This document shows positions 50,173 to 58,254 of a stretch of DNA of 64,000 nt, piece by piece; within the stretch, counting starts at the first letter, position 1, and every line of letters begins with the position of its first letter. The stretch comes from Pseudomonas frederiksbergensis. Lineage in GTDB: Bacteria; Pseudomonadota; Gammaproteobacteria; Pseudomonadales; Pseudomonadaceae. The stretch lies in contig NZ_JQGJ02000006.1 in assembly GCF_000802155.2 (NCBI RefSeq), positions 62,001 through 126,000 of the forward strand, in the 5' to 3' direction. The notes under the pieces are model-generated. The model searched no databases and had not been told where the DNA came from. It worked only from the letters and a program-made list of their open reading frames with translations. A program made the position numbers and the translations under genes.

Positions 50173-51534
50173 TCAAGCCGGCAGACGGATTCCGAAGGTG
50201 TTTGCGCCTCGGTCGCTGTGCACGAAAACATCGCCGCCGTGCATCAGCGCAATCGCCTTGACGATGGCCAGGCCCAGCCCATGGTTGGCGCCGCTGTTGC
50301 TGCGCGAAGCATCGACGCGATAGAAACGTTCGAACAGGCGCGGCAGATGTTCGCGGTCGATAGGCGTGCCGGGGTTGGTGACGGCGAGGGTGATCTGCTC
50401 GCCGATGGCTTCGATGTGTACATCGATTTGTTGGCCGGGTGCAGTGTGCTGCACGGCATTGCTGAGCAGGTTGATCAAGGCCCGGCGAAGGTGGGCAATT
50501 TCAATAGTGGCCTGGGCATCGCCGCTGACGCGGACCTGGACCTGGGCGTCTTCCAGGATGAAGTCCAGGTAATCTAGGGTGGTTGCCACTTCGTCGGCCA
50601 GGGAAGTCGTGGTCAGCTTGGTGGCCTTGCTGCCCTGGTCGGCGCTGGCCAGGAACAACATGTCGTTGATGATGGAGCGCAAGCGTTCCAACTCTTCGAG
50701 GTTCGATTGCAGCACTTCGAAGTAATGCTCTGCCGAGCGGCCCCGGGTCAGCGCCACTTGGGTCTGGCCGATCAGGTTGGTCAGCGGCGAACGCAGTTCA
50801 TGGGCAACGTCGGCGTTGAACGATTCGAGCCGGGAGTAAGCCTGTTCGACCCGGTCGAGGGTGGCATTGAACGAGCTGACGAACTGGCCGAGTTCCGGTG
50901 GCAACGGGGACAATCGCAACCGCCCGGAAAGGCGGGGTGGCGCCAGGCGTTGGGCTTCGTCCGATAACTTGATGAGCGGCTTGAGCCCGATGCGCGCCAC
51001 CCAGTAACCCAGCAACGAGGCCAGCAGCACACCGACGCAGGCCAGGCTCACCAGCGCCACCAGCAGACGGTGTTGAGTCTGGTAGAACGTCTCGGTATCG
51101 ATGCCGATCATGAAGCGCAGGGGAGGGCGTTGCTCCTTGGCGGGGAACTGGCTCACCAGCACCTTCATTGGATAGCGCCGGTCGGGCAAGGTCAGGTCGT
51201 GCTTGCCCAAGGGGCCTTGGGCGACGGCGCGAATCCGAGGGTCGGGGTTGCCATATTCAAAGCGCGGGTCGCCGCTGACGATCCAGAAATGGATCCGCTT
51301 GTCTTCCTCGCCCAGCAACCGCAGCTTGTTATTGATCTTCGCCCAGTGCTCGGGCGTGCCATAACGGCCCACGGTGGATTCGAGCACGCTGTAGCGGGCG
51401 TCGAGCTCCGCTTCCGGCAACAGGCCAAGGCCTCTGTCGAGTTGCTGGTACAGGGCACCGCCAATCAGCAGGAACACCAGTGCCGCCACCAGCGTGAACA
51501 TGCCGCTCAGGCGCAGCGCGATGCTGTTACTCAC
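50173..51534 (-). CDS. Sensor histidine kinase, heavy-metal-sensor-like
   Basis: A 453-residue kinase with membrane helices at about 10-30 and 157-180, a periplasmic domain between them, HAMP, phospho-acceptor His245 in VAHELRSPLTNL, and an HATPase with LLSNAVQHT and GLGLAI. The layout matches the CusS/IrlS-like group. It overlaps the response regulator gene by 8 bp and lies downstream of an RND pump, so it probably controls that pump. The periplasmic signal is not evident. Confidence 0.9.
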   Translation of the reverse strand: MSNSIALRLSGMFTLVAALVFLLIGGALYQQLDRGLGLLPEAELDARYSVLESTVGRYGTPEHWAKINNKLRLLGEEDKRIHFWIVSGDPRFEYGNPDPRIRAVAQGPLGKHDLTLPDRRYPMKVLVSQFPAKEQRPPLRFMIGIDTETFYQTQHRLLVALVSLACVGVLLASLLGYWVARIGLKPLIKLSDEAQRLAPPRLSGRLRLSPLPPELGQFVSSFNATLDRVEQAYSRLESFNADVAHELRSPLTNLIGQTQVALTRGRSAEHYFEVLQSNLEELERLRSIINDMLFLASADQGSKATKLTTTSLADEVATTLDYLDFILEDAQVQVRVSGDAQATIEIAHLRRALINLLSNAVQHTAPGQQIDVHIEAIGEQITLAVTNPGTPIDREHLPRLFERFYRVDASRSNSGANHGLGLAIVKAIALMHGGDVFVHSDRGANTFGIRLPA

Positions 51535-52201
51535 CTCGATTCTCCAGCACGTATCCCATTCCTCGGATGGTGTGCAGAAGCTTATGGTCGAAAGGACCGT
51601 CCAGCTTGGCCCGCAGGCGTTTGATCGCGACTTCGACCACGTTGGCGTCGCTGTCGAAGTTGATGTCCCAGACCATTTCGGCGATGGCGGTCTTCGACAG
51701 GATTTCGCCCTGGCGGCGGGCCAGGACGCTGAGCAGCGAAAATTCCTTGGCGGTCAGGTCCAGGCGCTGCCCGGCCCGCGTGGCCTTGCGGCTGATCAGG
51801 TCGATCCACAGGTCGGCGATGCTCACCTGCACCGGTTCGTGGCCGCCGCTGCGGCGGGTCAACGCTTGCAGGCGGGCGACCAGTTCGAGGAAGGAAAACG
51901 GTTTGCCCAGGTAGTCGTCGGCACCGTCGCGCAGGCCCTTGATACGGTCTTCGACCCGTTCGCGGGCGGTGAGCATGATGACCGGTGTCTGCTTGCGGGC
52001 GCGCAGGGCACGCAGCACGCCAAAACCGTCCAGGCCCGGCAGCATGACGTCGAGCACGATCACCGCGTAATCGCTCTCCAGGGCCAGGTGCAGCCCTTCG
52101 ACGCCGTCCGGCGCCACGTCCACGGTATAACCCTGTTCGGTCAGGCCGCGGTGCAGGTAGTCCGCGGTTTTTTCTTCGTCTTCGATGATCAGAACGCGCA
52201 T
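51527..52201 (-). CDS. OmpR-family response regulator
   Basis: A 224-residue regulator with receiver domain (phospho-acceptor Asp51, acidic pocket at 8-9, Lys near 102) and a C-terminal winged helix ending in IRGMGYVLE. It resembles the CusR/CopR/IrlR group. It starts 9 bp after the RND transporter gene and is followed by its kinase, so pump and regulators form one transcription unit. Confidence 0.92.
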   Translation of the reverse strand: MRVLIIEDEEKTADYLHRGLTEQGYTVDVAPDGVEGLHLALESDYAVIVLDVMLPGLDGFGVLRALRARKQTPVIMLTARERVEDRIKGLRDGADDYLGKPFSFLELVARLQALTRRSGGHEPVQVSIADLWIDLISRKATRAGQRLDLTAKEFSLLSVLARRQGEILSKTAIAEMVWDINFDSDANVVEVAIKRLRAKLDGPFDHKLLHTIRGMGYVLENRGE

Positions 52202-52210
52202 GGCCCGGCC

Positions 52211-55200
52211 TCAGTCTGCATTCGCCAGCGTCGCCGGCGCAGGGCCGTGCCGGTGGGCGGGTCGATGGAACAGTCGTTCGAGCCACAAGTATATGACCGG
52301 TGTGGTGAACAATGTCAGCGCCTGGCTGACGAGCAGGCCTCCGACCACAGCGATGCCCAGCGGCTGGCGCAGCTCCGCGCCGGCGCCATAGCCGAGCATC
52401 AGGGGCAGCGCACCGAGCAGGGCGGCAAGGGTGGTCATGATGATGGGACGAAACCGCGTCATACAAGCCTGGAAAATCGCGTCCTGTGGCGTCATCCCGC
52501 CGTTTCGCTGGGCGTCGATGGCGAAGTCGATCATCAGGATTCCGTTCTTCTTGACGATACCGATCAGCAGTACCAGGCCGATCAGCGCCATGATCGAGAA
52601 GTCCTGGCCCAGCAGCCACAGCATGATCAACGCGCCTAGGCCGGCCGAGGGCAGGGTGGAAATGATGGTCAGCGGATGCACGAAACTCTCGTAGAGAACG
52701 CCGAGGATGATATACACCGCCACTAGCGCGGCGAGGATCAGCCACGGCTGGCTTTTCAGTGAACTCTGGAAGGCCTGGGCCGCGCCCTGGAAGGTGCCGG
52801 TGATCGCCGCAGGCATGCCGATTTCGTTCTTCGCCTGGTCGAGCAGACGCACCGCATCCCCCAGCGCCACGCCCGGCGCCAGGTTGAACGACAGGTTGGC
52901 GGCCGGGAACATGCCGTCATGGGCGATCGACAACGGGCCGTTGGTGGGGGCGTCGAAGCGGGCCAGGGCCGAGAGCGGCACCATTTCCCCGCTCAAGGGC
53001 GAGCGCAAGTAGAAATACGCCAGGCTCTCGGCCTTGCCACGTTGCTGGGTGTCGAGTTCGAGAATCACGTTGTACTGGTTGGTCTCGGTCTGGAATTCGT
53101 TGATCTGGCGCTGGCCGAACGCGTCGTACAGCGCCTGGTCGACGTCCGTGGCGGTGAGGCCGAAGCGCGCTGCTGCGCTGCGATCGATGTTGATGTGGGT
53201 GATGCTGCCGCCCAGTTGCAGGTCGTTGGAGATGTCACGGAACGCCGCAATACTGCGCAACTTGTCAGTGAGCTTTTGCGTCCAGGCGTTGAGGGTCGGC
53301 CCATCGTTGCTTTTGAGCACGTACTGGTACTGGGCGCGACTGGGGCCGGAACTGAGGTTGATGTCTTGCCCGGCCCGCAGGTACAGCACGACGCCGGGAA
53401 TCTTCAGCAACTTGGGGCGGATCCGATCGATGAAGCCGCTGGCCGATACGTCGCGCTCGCCCCGAGGCTTGAGAGATATCCAGAAGCGACCGTTGGCGAT
53501 GGTCTGGTTGTTGCCCGAGACGCCGACGGAGTGGGAGAAGGTTTGCACCGCCGGGTCGGCGGCGACGATTTCGGCCAGGGCCTTGTGCTTGGCCACCATG
53601 TCCGGGAACGACACGTCGGCGGCGGCTTCGCTGGTGCCGAGCACCAGGCCGGTGTCCTGTACCGGGAAGAACCCCTTGGGTATGAACACGTAGCCCACCA
53701 CGGCGAGCGCCAAGGTCAGGCCGAACACGCCGATCATCAACTTCTGATGGGCGAGGGCCCGAAGCAGGCCCCGTTCATACCAGCCCAACAAGCGCTCGCC
53801 GAAACCCGGCCCCGCGTGGGCATGGTGCGTCGGGGCACGCATGAACAAGGCGGCCAGGGTCGGCGCCAGGGTCAAGGACACCACCACCGAGATCAGGATG
53901 GTCGAGGTGGCTGTCAACGCAAACTCCTTGAACAGGCGCCCGACCACGCCGCCCATGAACAGGAGCGGGATGAACGCCGCCACCAGCGAGAAGCTGATGG
54001 ACACCACGGTGAAGCCAATCTCCCCGGCGCCCTTGATTGCCGCCTCGCGCATGCCTTCGCCGGCTTCCAGGTGCCGGTGGATGTTCTCCACCACGACGAT
54101 GGCGTCGTCCACCACGAACCCCACCGAGATGACGATCGCCACCAGGGTCAGGTTGTTGAGGCTGAAACCCATCACGTACATCAGGGCGAAACTGGCGATC
54201 AACGACACCCCGAGTACCGCCGAGACAATCAGGGTCGCCGAGAGCTGGCGCAGGAACAGCGCCATCACCGCCACTACCAGCAGCACCGCGATCAGCAGGG
54301 TGATCTCCACTTCATGCAACGAGGCGCGGATGGTCTGGGTGCGATCGATCATCACCTTGACCTGCACCGCGGCGGGGAGCATGGCCTCCAGGGTGGGCAG
54401 CGCCGCCTGGATGCGATCGACGGTCTCGACGATGTTCGCGCCCGGTTGGCGGAAAATCACCAGATTGACCCCCGGCTGATCGTCGGACCAGGCCTGGACG
54501 TAGGCATTTTCCGAACCGTTGACGACCTTGGCGATGTCCTTGAGATGAACCGGCGCCCCGTCCCGGTAGGCCACGATCAGCTCACCGTATTCCTCTGGCT
54601 TGAACAACTGATCGTTGGTGGACAGCGTGGAAATGCTCGACTCGCCGTACAGGGCGCCCTTGGCCAGGTTGAGGCTGGCCTGCTGGAGCGACAGGCGAAT
54701 ATCGGCCAGGGTCAGGCCAATCGCCGCGAGCCGGTCGGCGGAAGCCTGGACCCGGATCGCCGGGCGTTGCTGGCCGGTGATATAGATCTGCCCGACGCCA
54801 TCGATCTGGCTGATCTGGCGGGCGAGCAGGGTCTCGACGTAGTCGCTCAGTTCGGTGCCGGGCATCATGTCGGAGCTGATGCTCAGGATCAGCACCGGGC
54901 TGTCCGCCGGGTTGACCTTGCGCCAGGTCGGCAGGTTCGGCATGTCGTTGGGCAGCTTGCCGGCGGCGGTGTTGATCGCCGCCTGGACTTCCTGGGCGGC
55001 GGTGTCGATGCTTTTGTCGAGACTGAACTGCAGGGTCAGGTTGGTCGAGCCCAGCGCGCTGCTGGAAGTCATCTGGGTAATGCCGGGAATGGCGCTGAAC
55101 TGCACTTCCAGCGGTGTCGCCACCGACGAAGCCATGGTCTCGGGACTGGCACCGGGCAACTGCGCGTTGACCTGGATGGTCGGGAATTCTGCTTCTGGCA

Positions 55201-55321
55201 AAGGCGCGACAGGCAAGCGGGGGAAGGCGATCAACCCCAGCAGCACCAGGGCGAAGGTCAAAAGGACCGTGGCGATGGGGTGGTCGATGCACCACGCCGA
55301 TATCCAGCCACGCCCCTTCAT
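52211..55321 (-). CDS. RND-family efflux transporter (HAE1, MdtC-like)
   Basis: A 1036-residue inner-membrane RND pump with two large periplasmic loops and twelve helices. The proton-relay aspartates are Asp405-Asp406 in GFVVDDAIVVVENIHRH. GNNQTIANGRFWISLKP and LRAGQDINLSSGP are typical of MdtB/MdtC-type drug pumps rather than heavy-metal HME pumps. Its ATG overlaps the adaptor stop by 4 bp. No outer-membrane channel gene is in this operon. Substrates cannot be read from sequence. Confidence 0.92.
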   Translation of the reverse strand: MKGRGWISAWCIDHPIATVLLTFALVLLGLIAFPRLPVAPLPEAEFPTIQVNAQLPGASPETMASSVATPLEVQFSAIPGITQMTSSSALGSTNLTLQFSLDKSIDTAAQEVQAAINTAAGKLPNDMPNLPTWRKVNPADSPVLILSISSDMMPGTELSDYVETLLARQISQIDGVGQIYITGQQRPAIRVQASADRLAAIGLTLADIRLSLQQASLNLAKGALYGESSISTLSTNDQLFKPEEYGELIVAYRDGAPVHLKDIAKVVNGSENAYVQAWSDDQPGVNLVIFRQPGANIVETVDRIQAALPTLEAMLPAAVQVKVMIDRTQTIRASLHEVEITLLIAVLLVVAVMALFLRQLSATLIVSAVLGVSLIASFALMYVMGFSLNNLTLVAIVISVGFVVDDAIVVVENIHRHLEAGEGMREAAIKGAGEIGFTVVSISFSLVAAFIPLLFMGGVVGRLFKEFALTATSTILISVVVSLTLAPTLAALFMRAPTHHAHAGPGFGERLLGWYERGLLRALAHQKLMIGVFGLTLALAVVGYVFIPKGFFPVQDTGLVLGTSEAAADVSFPDMVAKHKALAEIVAADPAVQTFSHSVGVSGNNQTIANGRFWISLKPRGERDVSASGFIDRIRPKLLKIPGVVLYLRAGQDINLSSGPSRAQYQYVLKSNDGPTLNAWTQKLTDKLRSIAAFRDISNDLQLGGSITHINIDRSAAARFGLTATDVDQALYDAFGQRQINEFQTETNQYNVILELDTQQRGKAESLAYFYLRSPLSGEMVPLSALARFDAPTNGPLSIAHDGMFPAANLSFNLAPGVALGDAVRLLDQAKNEIGMPAAITGTFQGAAQAFQSSLKSQPWLILAALVAVYIILGVLYESFVHPLTIISTLPSAGLGALIMLWLLGQDFSIMALIGLVLLIGIVKKNGILMIDFAIDAQRNGGMTPQDAIFQACMTRFRPIIMTTLAALLGALPLMLGYGAGAELRQPLGIAVVGGLLVSQALTLFTTPVIYLWLERLFHRPAHRHGPAPATLANAD

Positions 55322-56475
55322 GGCTGCGCCTGCCCGGCCTTGGCCACGGCGGGCGGGTCGCCGAGCACCTGGATGCTGGTGCCAGGCTTGAGCCGTGACT
55401 GGCCGTCGCTTACCAGTTGGTCACCGGCGTTCACGCCTCTGATGATGTGCTGGTCGCTGTCCTGGTAAACCATTTCCACCGGCACGCTTTCCACCTTGTC
55501 GCCCACGACTCGATAGACGAAAGGTTGCTCCAGGCCGCGCTGGACGACAGTCGGCGGGACCACCAGCGCGGCCTTGTCGATGGCGGTCTGGATCTTCAGC
55601 GTGACCAACTGCCCCGGCCACAACCGTTGTGCGGCGTTGTTGAATTGGGCCTTGGCCCGCAGGGTTCCGGTGCTGGTATTGACCTGGTTGTCGATGAGGC
55701 TGAGTCGTCCTTCGCCGAGCACCTCCCCGGTGGCCCCGTCGGCCCCGATGTACGCCTTGACCAATGCCTGGTCCGGAGCGGCGATCAATCGCTGCAGCGT
55801 CGGCAACATTTGTTGCGGCAGGGAAAACTCCACGGCGATCGGATCGATCTGGGTCACGGTGAACAGCCCTTCGGCGTCGCTGGTGCGCAGGAAATTGCCT
55901 TCATCCACGTTGCGAATGCCGACACGGCCCGTCACTGGAGAGCGGATCTGGGTGTAGGACAGTTGCACCTGTGCCGAATCGATGGCCGCCTGGTTACCCT
56001 GGGCGGTGGCCTTGAGCTGGTTGACCAGCGCCTGTTGCTGGTCGTAGGTCTGCTTGGATACGCCGTCATCGACGCTGAGTGCTTTGTAGCGCTTGAGGTT
56101 GACCTGGGCCACCGCCAGTTGTGCCTGGCTTTCGCCGAGTTGGGCGCGGGCCTGGTCGAGGCTGGCGCGGATGGAGCGGTCGTCGATGGTTGCCAGCAGG
56201 TCGCCTTTCTTGACCAACTGTCCTTCCTTGACCGTCAGCTTGGTCAGGATGCCGTCGACCTGCGGGCGGATCACCACGCTGTGCAGCGACAGTACCGTGC
56301 CGATCCCGCTGGCAAAGCGCGGCACGTCCTTTTCGACCACGCTCACGACCTTGACCGGTACGGCGCCGGCAGCACTGGGCTTGGTGGCGGCAGGCTTCAT
56401 CGAAAACCACAGGACCAGCGCCCCCAGGACGACCAACAGCGCGACGAGCAGGACGGTTTTTTTCTGAATGTGCAT
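55318..56475 (-). CDS. RND periplasmic adaptor (membrane fusion protein)
   Basis: A 385-residue adaptor with N-terminal membrane anchor (about 8-25), barrel-sandwich hybrid segments (VDGILTKLTVKEGQLVKKGD and VTGRVGIRNVDEGNF), an alpha hairpin (about 100-160) and beta-barrel parts. It links the RND pump to an outer-membrane channel. It is the first gene of the pump-regulator unit; the spacer 56476-56703 to the divergent small gene holds its promoter, which I could not place. Confidence 0.92.
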   Translation of the reverse strand: MHIQKKTVLLVALLVVLGALVLWFSMKPAATKPSAAGAVPVKVVSVVEKDVPRFASGIGTVLSLHSVVIRPQVDGILTKLTVKEGQLVKKGDLLATIDDRSIRASLDQARAQLGESQAQLAVAQVNLKRYKALSVDDGVSKQTYDQQQALVNQLKATAQGNQAAIDSAQVQLSYTQIRSPVTGRVGIRNVDEGNFLRTSDAEGLFTVTQIDPIAVEFSLPQQMLPTLQRLIAAPDQALVKAYIGADGATGEVLGEGRLSLIDNQVNTSTGTLRAKAQFNNAAQRLWPGQLVTLKIQTAIDKAALVVPPTVVQRGLEQPFVYRVVGDKVESVPVEMVYQDSDQHIIRGVNAGDQLVSDGQSRLKPGTSIQVLGDPPAVAKAGQAQP

Positions 56476-56703
56476 GGATGCGAGGAGCCGGTTCGGGACG
56501 GTGGGAATTCTATCTGTCTTATATAGCGTTGCGAGGCGGTCAGGAAGGTGACGGCTAGCTGTCAGGGCTGTCAGTTTCGTCCCGACTTTCCGTCAGACGG
56601 AACTTCACAATCGAATCTGCCCCGTGCACCGCGATTTCGGGCAGGTATACTGCTGCGTTTCGCGGCTCACTTACCGAGCCCGGCATACCGCTCGGAGCCT
56701 TAC

Positions 56704-56958
56704 ATGACTTCCCCGATACCATCGCCCGCGGACGAACGCTTGCAAGGCGAACTGTCTGCCCAGACGGACAGCGATGTTTCCAACGCCGATGATAAGCCTG
56801 CGATCCCGGCCTTCAAGTTCCCGTTCAAACCCGGCGAACTGGCAGCCGCCAAGGGTGTTGGGCAGCAGCCCTGGTACAAGAACGGCGCGAAAAACGGCCA
56901 CACCAAGACCCCGGGCGCGGCGCCTCCCGGCACCCGTCGTTCGATGGGCAAGCGCTGA
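56704..56958 (+). CDS. Small conserved-looking protein of unknown function
   Basis: An 84-residue hydrophilic protein with an acidic, Ser/Asp-rich first half (about 1-38), the segment FKFPFKPGELAAAKGVGQQPWYKNG cut at positions 40-64, and a basic Pro/Gly-rich tail ending RRSMGKR. No membrane segment or signal. A GGAG site 5 bp before the ATG supports translation, and TATACT at 56647-56652 may be part of its promoter. I have no function to offer; similar small proteins occur in Pseudomonas annotations to my recollection. Confidence 0.72.
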   Translation: MTSPIPSPADERLQGELSAQTDSDVSNADDKPAIPAFKFPFKPGELAAAKGVGQQPWYKNGAKNGHTKTPGAAPPGTRRSMGKR

Positions 56959-56985
56959 GATCTCCCTCGGTGCGGGGGCGCGGAT

Positions 56986-57954
56986 TCAGTTCGCGACCCG
57001 TGCTCCCGTCAGGCTTCCACTCAGTTCATAGGCCGTCAGTTCGGCCTGGTGCGCCGCCAGGATTTCCGGCAGTGAACCTCGCAGGTACTCGACCCACGTC
57101 TTGATCTTCGCATCCAGGTACTGGCGCGACGGGTAGATGGCGTACAGGTTCAATTCCTGGGAGCGGTAGTTGGGCATGACCCGCACCAGCGTGCCGTTGC
57201 GCAGCCCCTCGATGGCCGCATAGACCGGCAATACCCCCACGCCCATGCCGCTGATGATGGCGGTCTTCATGGCGTCGGCGGCATTGACCAGGAACGGCGA
57301 GCTGTTGATGGTGACCATCTCCTGGCCTTCGGGGCCGTCGAACACCCATTTTTCCAGCGGAATGACCGGGCTGACCAGGCGCAGGCAGGCGTGGTTGAGC
57401 AGGTCGGCGGGTTTTTGCGGGCAACCGCTGGCCTTCACGTAGGCGGGCGATGCACAAACGATGCTGTAGGTGATTCCCAGGCGCTGGGAAACGAAGCCTG
57501 AATCCGGCAATTCGCTGGCGAGCACGATGGAAACGTCGTAGCCCTCATCGAGGATGTCCGGCACCCGGTTGGCCAGGGTCAGGTCGAAGGTCACGTCCGG
57601 ATGAGTCTTGCGGTACCGGGCGATGGCATCGATCACGAAATGCTGGCCGATACCGGTCATCGTGTGCACCTTCAACTGCCCGGCCGGGCGCGCATGGGCG
57701 TCGCTGGCCTCGGCTTCCGCTTCTTCGACGTATGCCAGGATCTGCTCGCAACGCAGCAAGTAACGCTTGCCCGCCTCGGTCAGGGCGATGCGTCGGGTGG
57801 TGCGGTTGAGCAGGCGGGTTTGCAGATGGGCTTCCAGGTTGGAAACCGCACGCGAGACGTTGGCCGTGGTGGTGTCGAGTTGCGCGGCGGCGGCGGTGAA
57901 GCTGCCGGCTTCGGCAACACAGCTGAACGCACGCATGTTTTGCAAAGTGTCCAT
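56986..57954 (-). CDS. LysR-family transcriptional regulator
   Basis: A 322-residue regulator with an N-terminal winged helix-turn-helix (FTAAAAQLDTTTANVSRAVSNLE, shown here only by its ends, residues about 18-40) and a two-lobed effector domain (about 92-295). It is divergent from the outer-membrane factor/FUSC exporter operon, with a T-N11-A palindrome in the spacer, so it probably controls that operon and itself. Effectors of relatives near such exporters are often aromatic acids. Confidence 0.88.
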   Translation of the reverse strand: MDTLQNMRAFSCVAEAGSFTAAAAQLDTTTANVSRAVSNLEAHLQTRLLNRTTRRIALTEAGKRYLLRCEQILAYVEEAEAEASDAHARPAGQLKVHTMTGIGQHFVIDAIARYRKTHPDVTFDLTLANRVPDILDEGYDVSIVLASELPDSGFVSQRLGITYSIVCASPAYVKASGCPQKPADLLNHACLRLVSPVIPLEKWVFDGPEGQEMVTINSSPFLVNAADAMKTAIISGMGVGVLPVYAAIEGLRNGTLVRVMPNYRSQELNLYAIYPSRQYLDAKIKTWVEYLRGSLPEILAAHQAELTAYELSGSLTGARVAN

Positions 57955-57973
57955 GGAGGGCTCTCTTGGGAGG

Positions 57974-57988
57974 TGTCAAATTGTGACA
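57974..57988. promoter_or_regulatory. Candidate LysR-type binding box
   Basis: TGTCAAATTGTGACA is a perfect dyad (TGTCA/TGACA) containing T-N11-A, 20 bp upstream of the LysR start. A second dyad, GTTTACGGTAAC, lies at 58030-58041. The whole LysR-exporter spacer is 57955-58254; its right part is filled by the REPIN at 58114-58200. Confidence 0.5.
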
Positions 57989-58113
57989 TGAAGTTACAGC
58001 GTGACGGGACCCCGACTTATGGATTATCGCGTTTACGGTAACAAAGATTCGCACAAAGGTCGGCTTATCGCCGTTGGGGGCGGTCCCTAGAATTGCCGCC
58101 AGTCCTGGATACC

Positions 58114-58200
58114 TGTGGAAGCGAGCCTGCTCGCGACGTGGCTTCACATTCGCTCTGGATGTGCCTGCCCGGACGCCTTCGCGAGCTGGCTCGCTCCCAT
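58114..58200. repeat. REPIN-like inverted pair upstream of the outer-membrane factor gene
   Basis: GCGAGCCTGCTCGC (58121-58134) and GCGAGCTGGCTCGC (58181-58194) are two perfect mini-hairpins in inverted order, with outer arms TGTGGAA and TCCCATA-type sequences. It is the same GCGAGC family as at 18819-18910. Confidence 0.78.
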
Positions 58201-58254
58201 AGGTTTTGCAGTTATCCGCAGACCGTCGTCTTATCTTTCAGGAATATTGCGCCA

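Noticed and set aside
52919..55468. 849-codon plus-strand open frame opposite the RND pump
   Set aside because: Antisense shadow of a conserved 1036-residue transporter; composition is artefactual.
58093..58254. N-terminal extension of the outer-membrane factor from an ATG at 58093
   Set aside because: The extension would translate a REPIN; the GTG at 58255 has a ribosome site and gives a proper lipoprotein signal.
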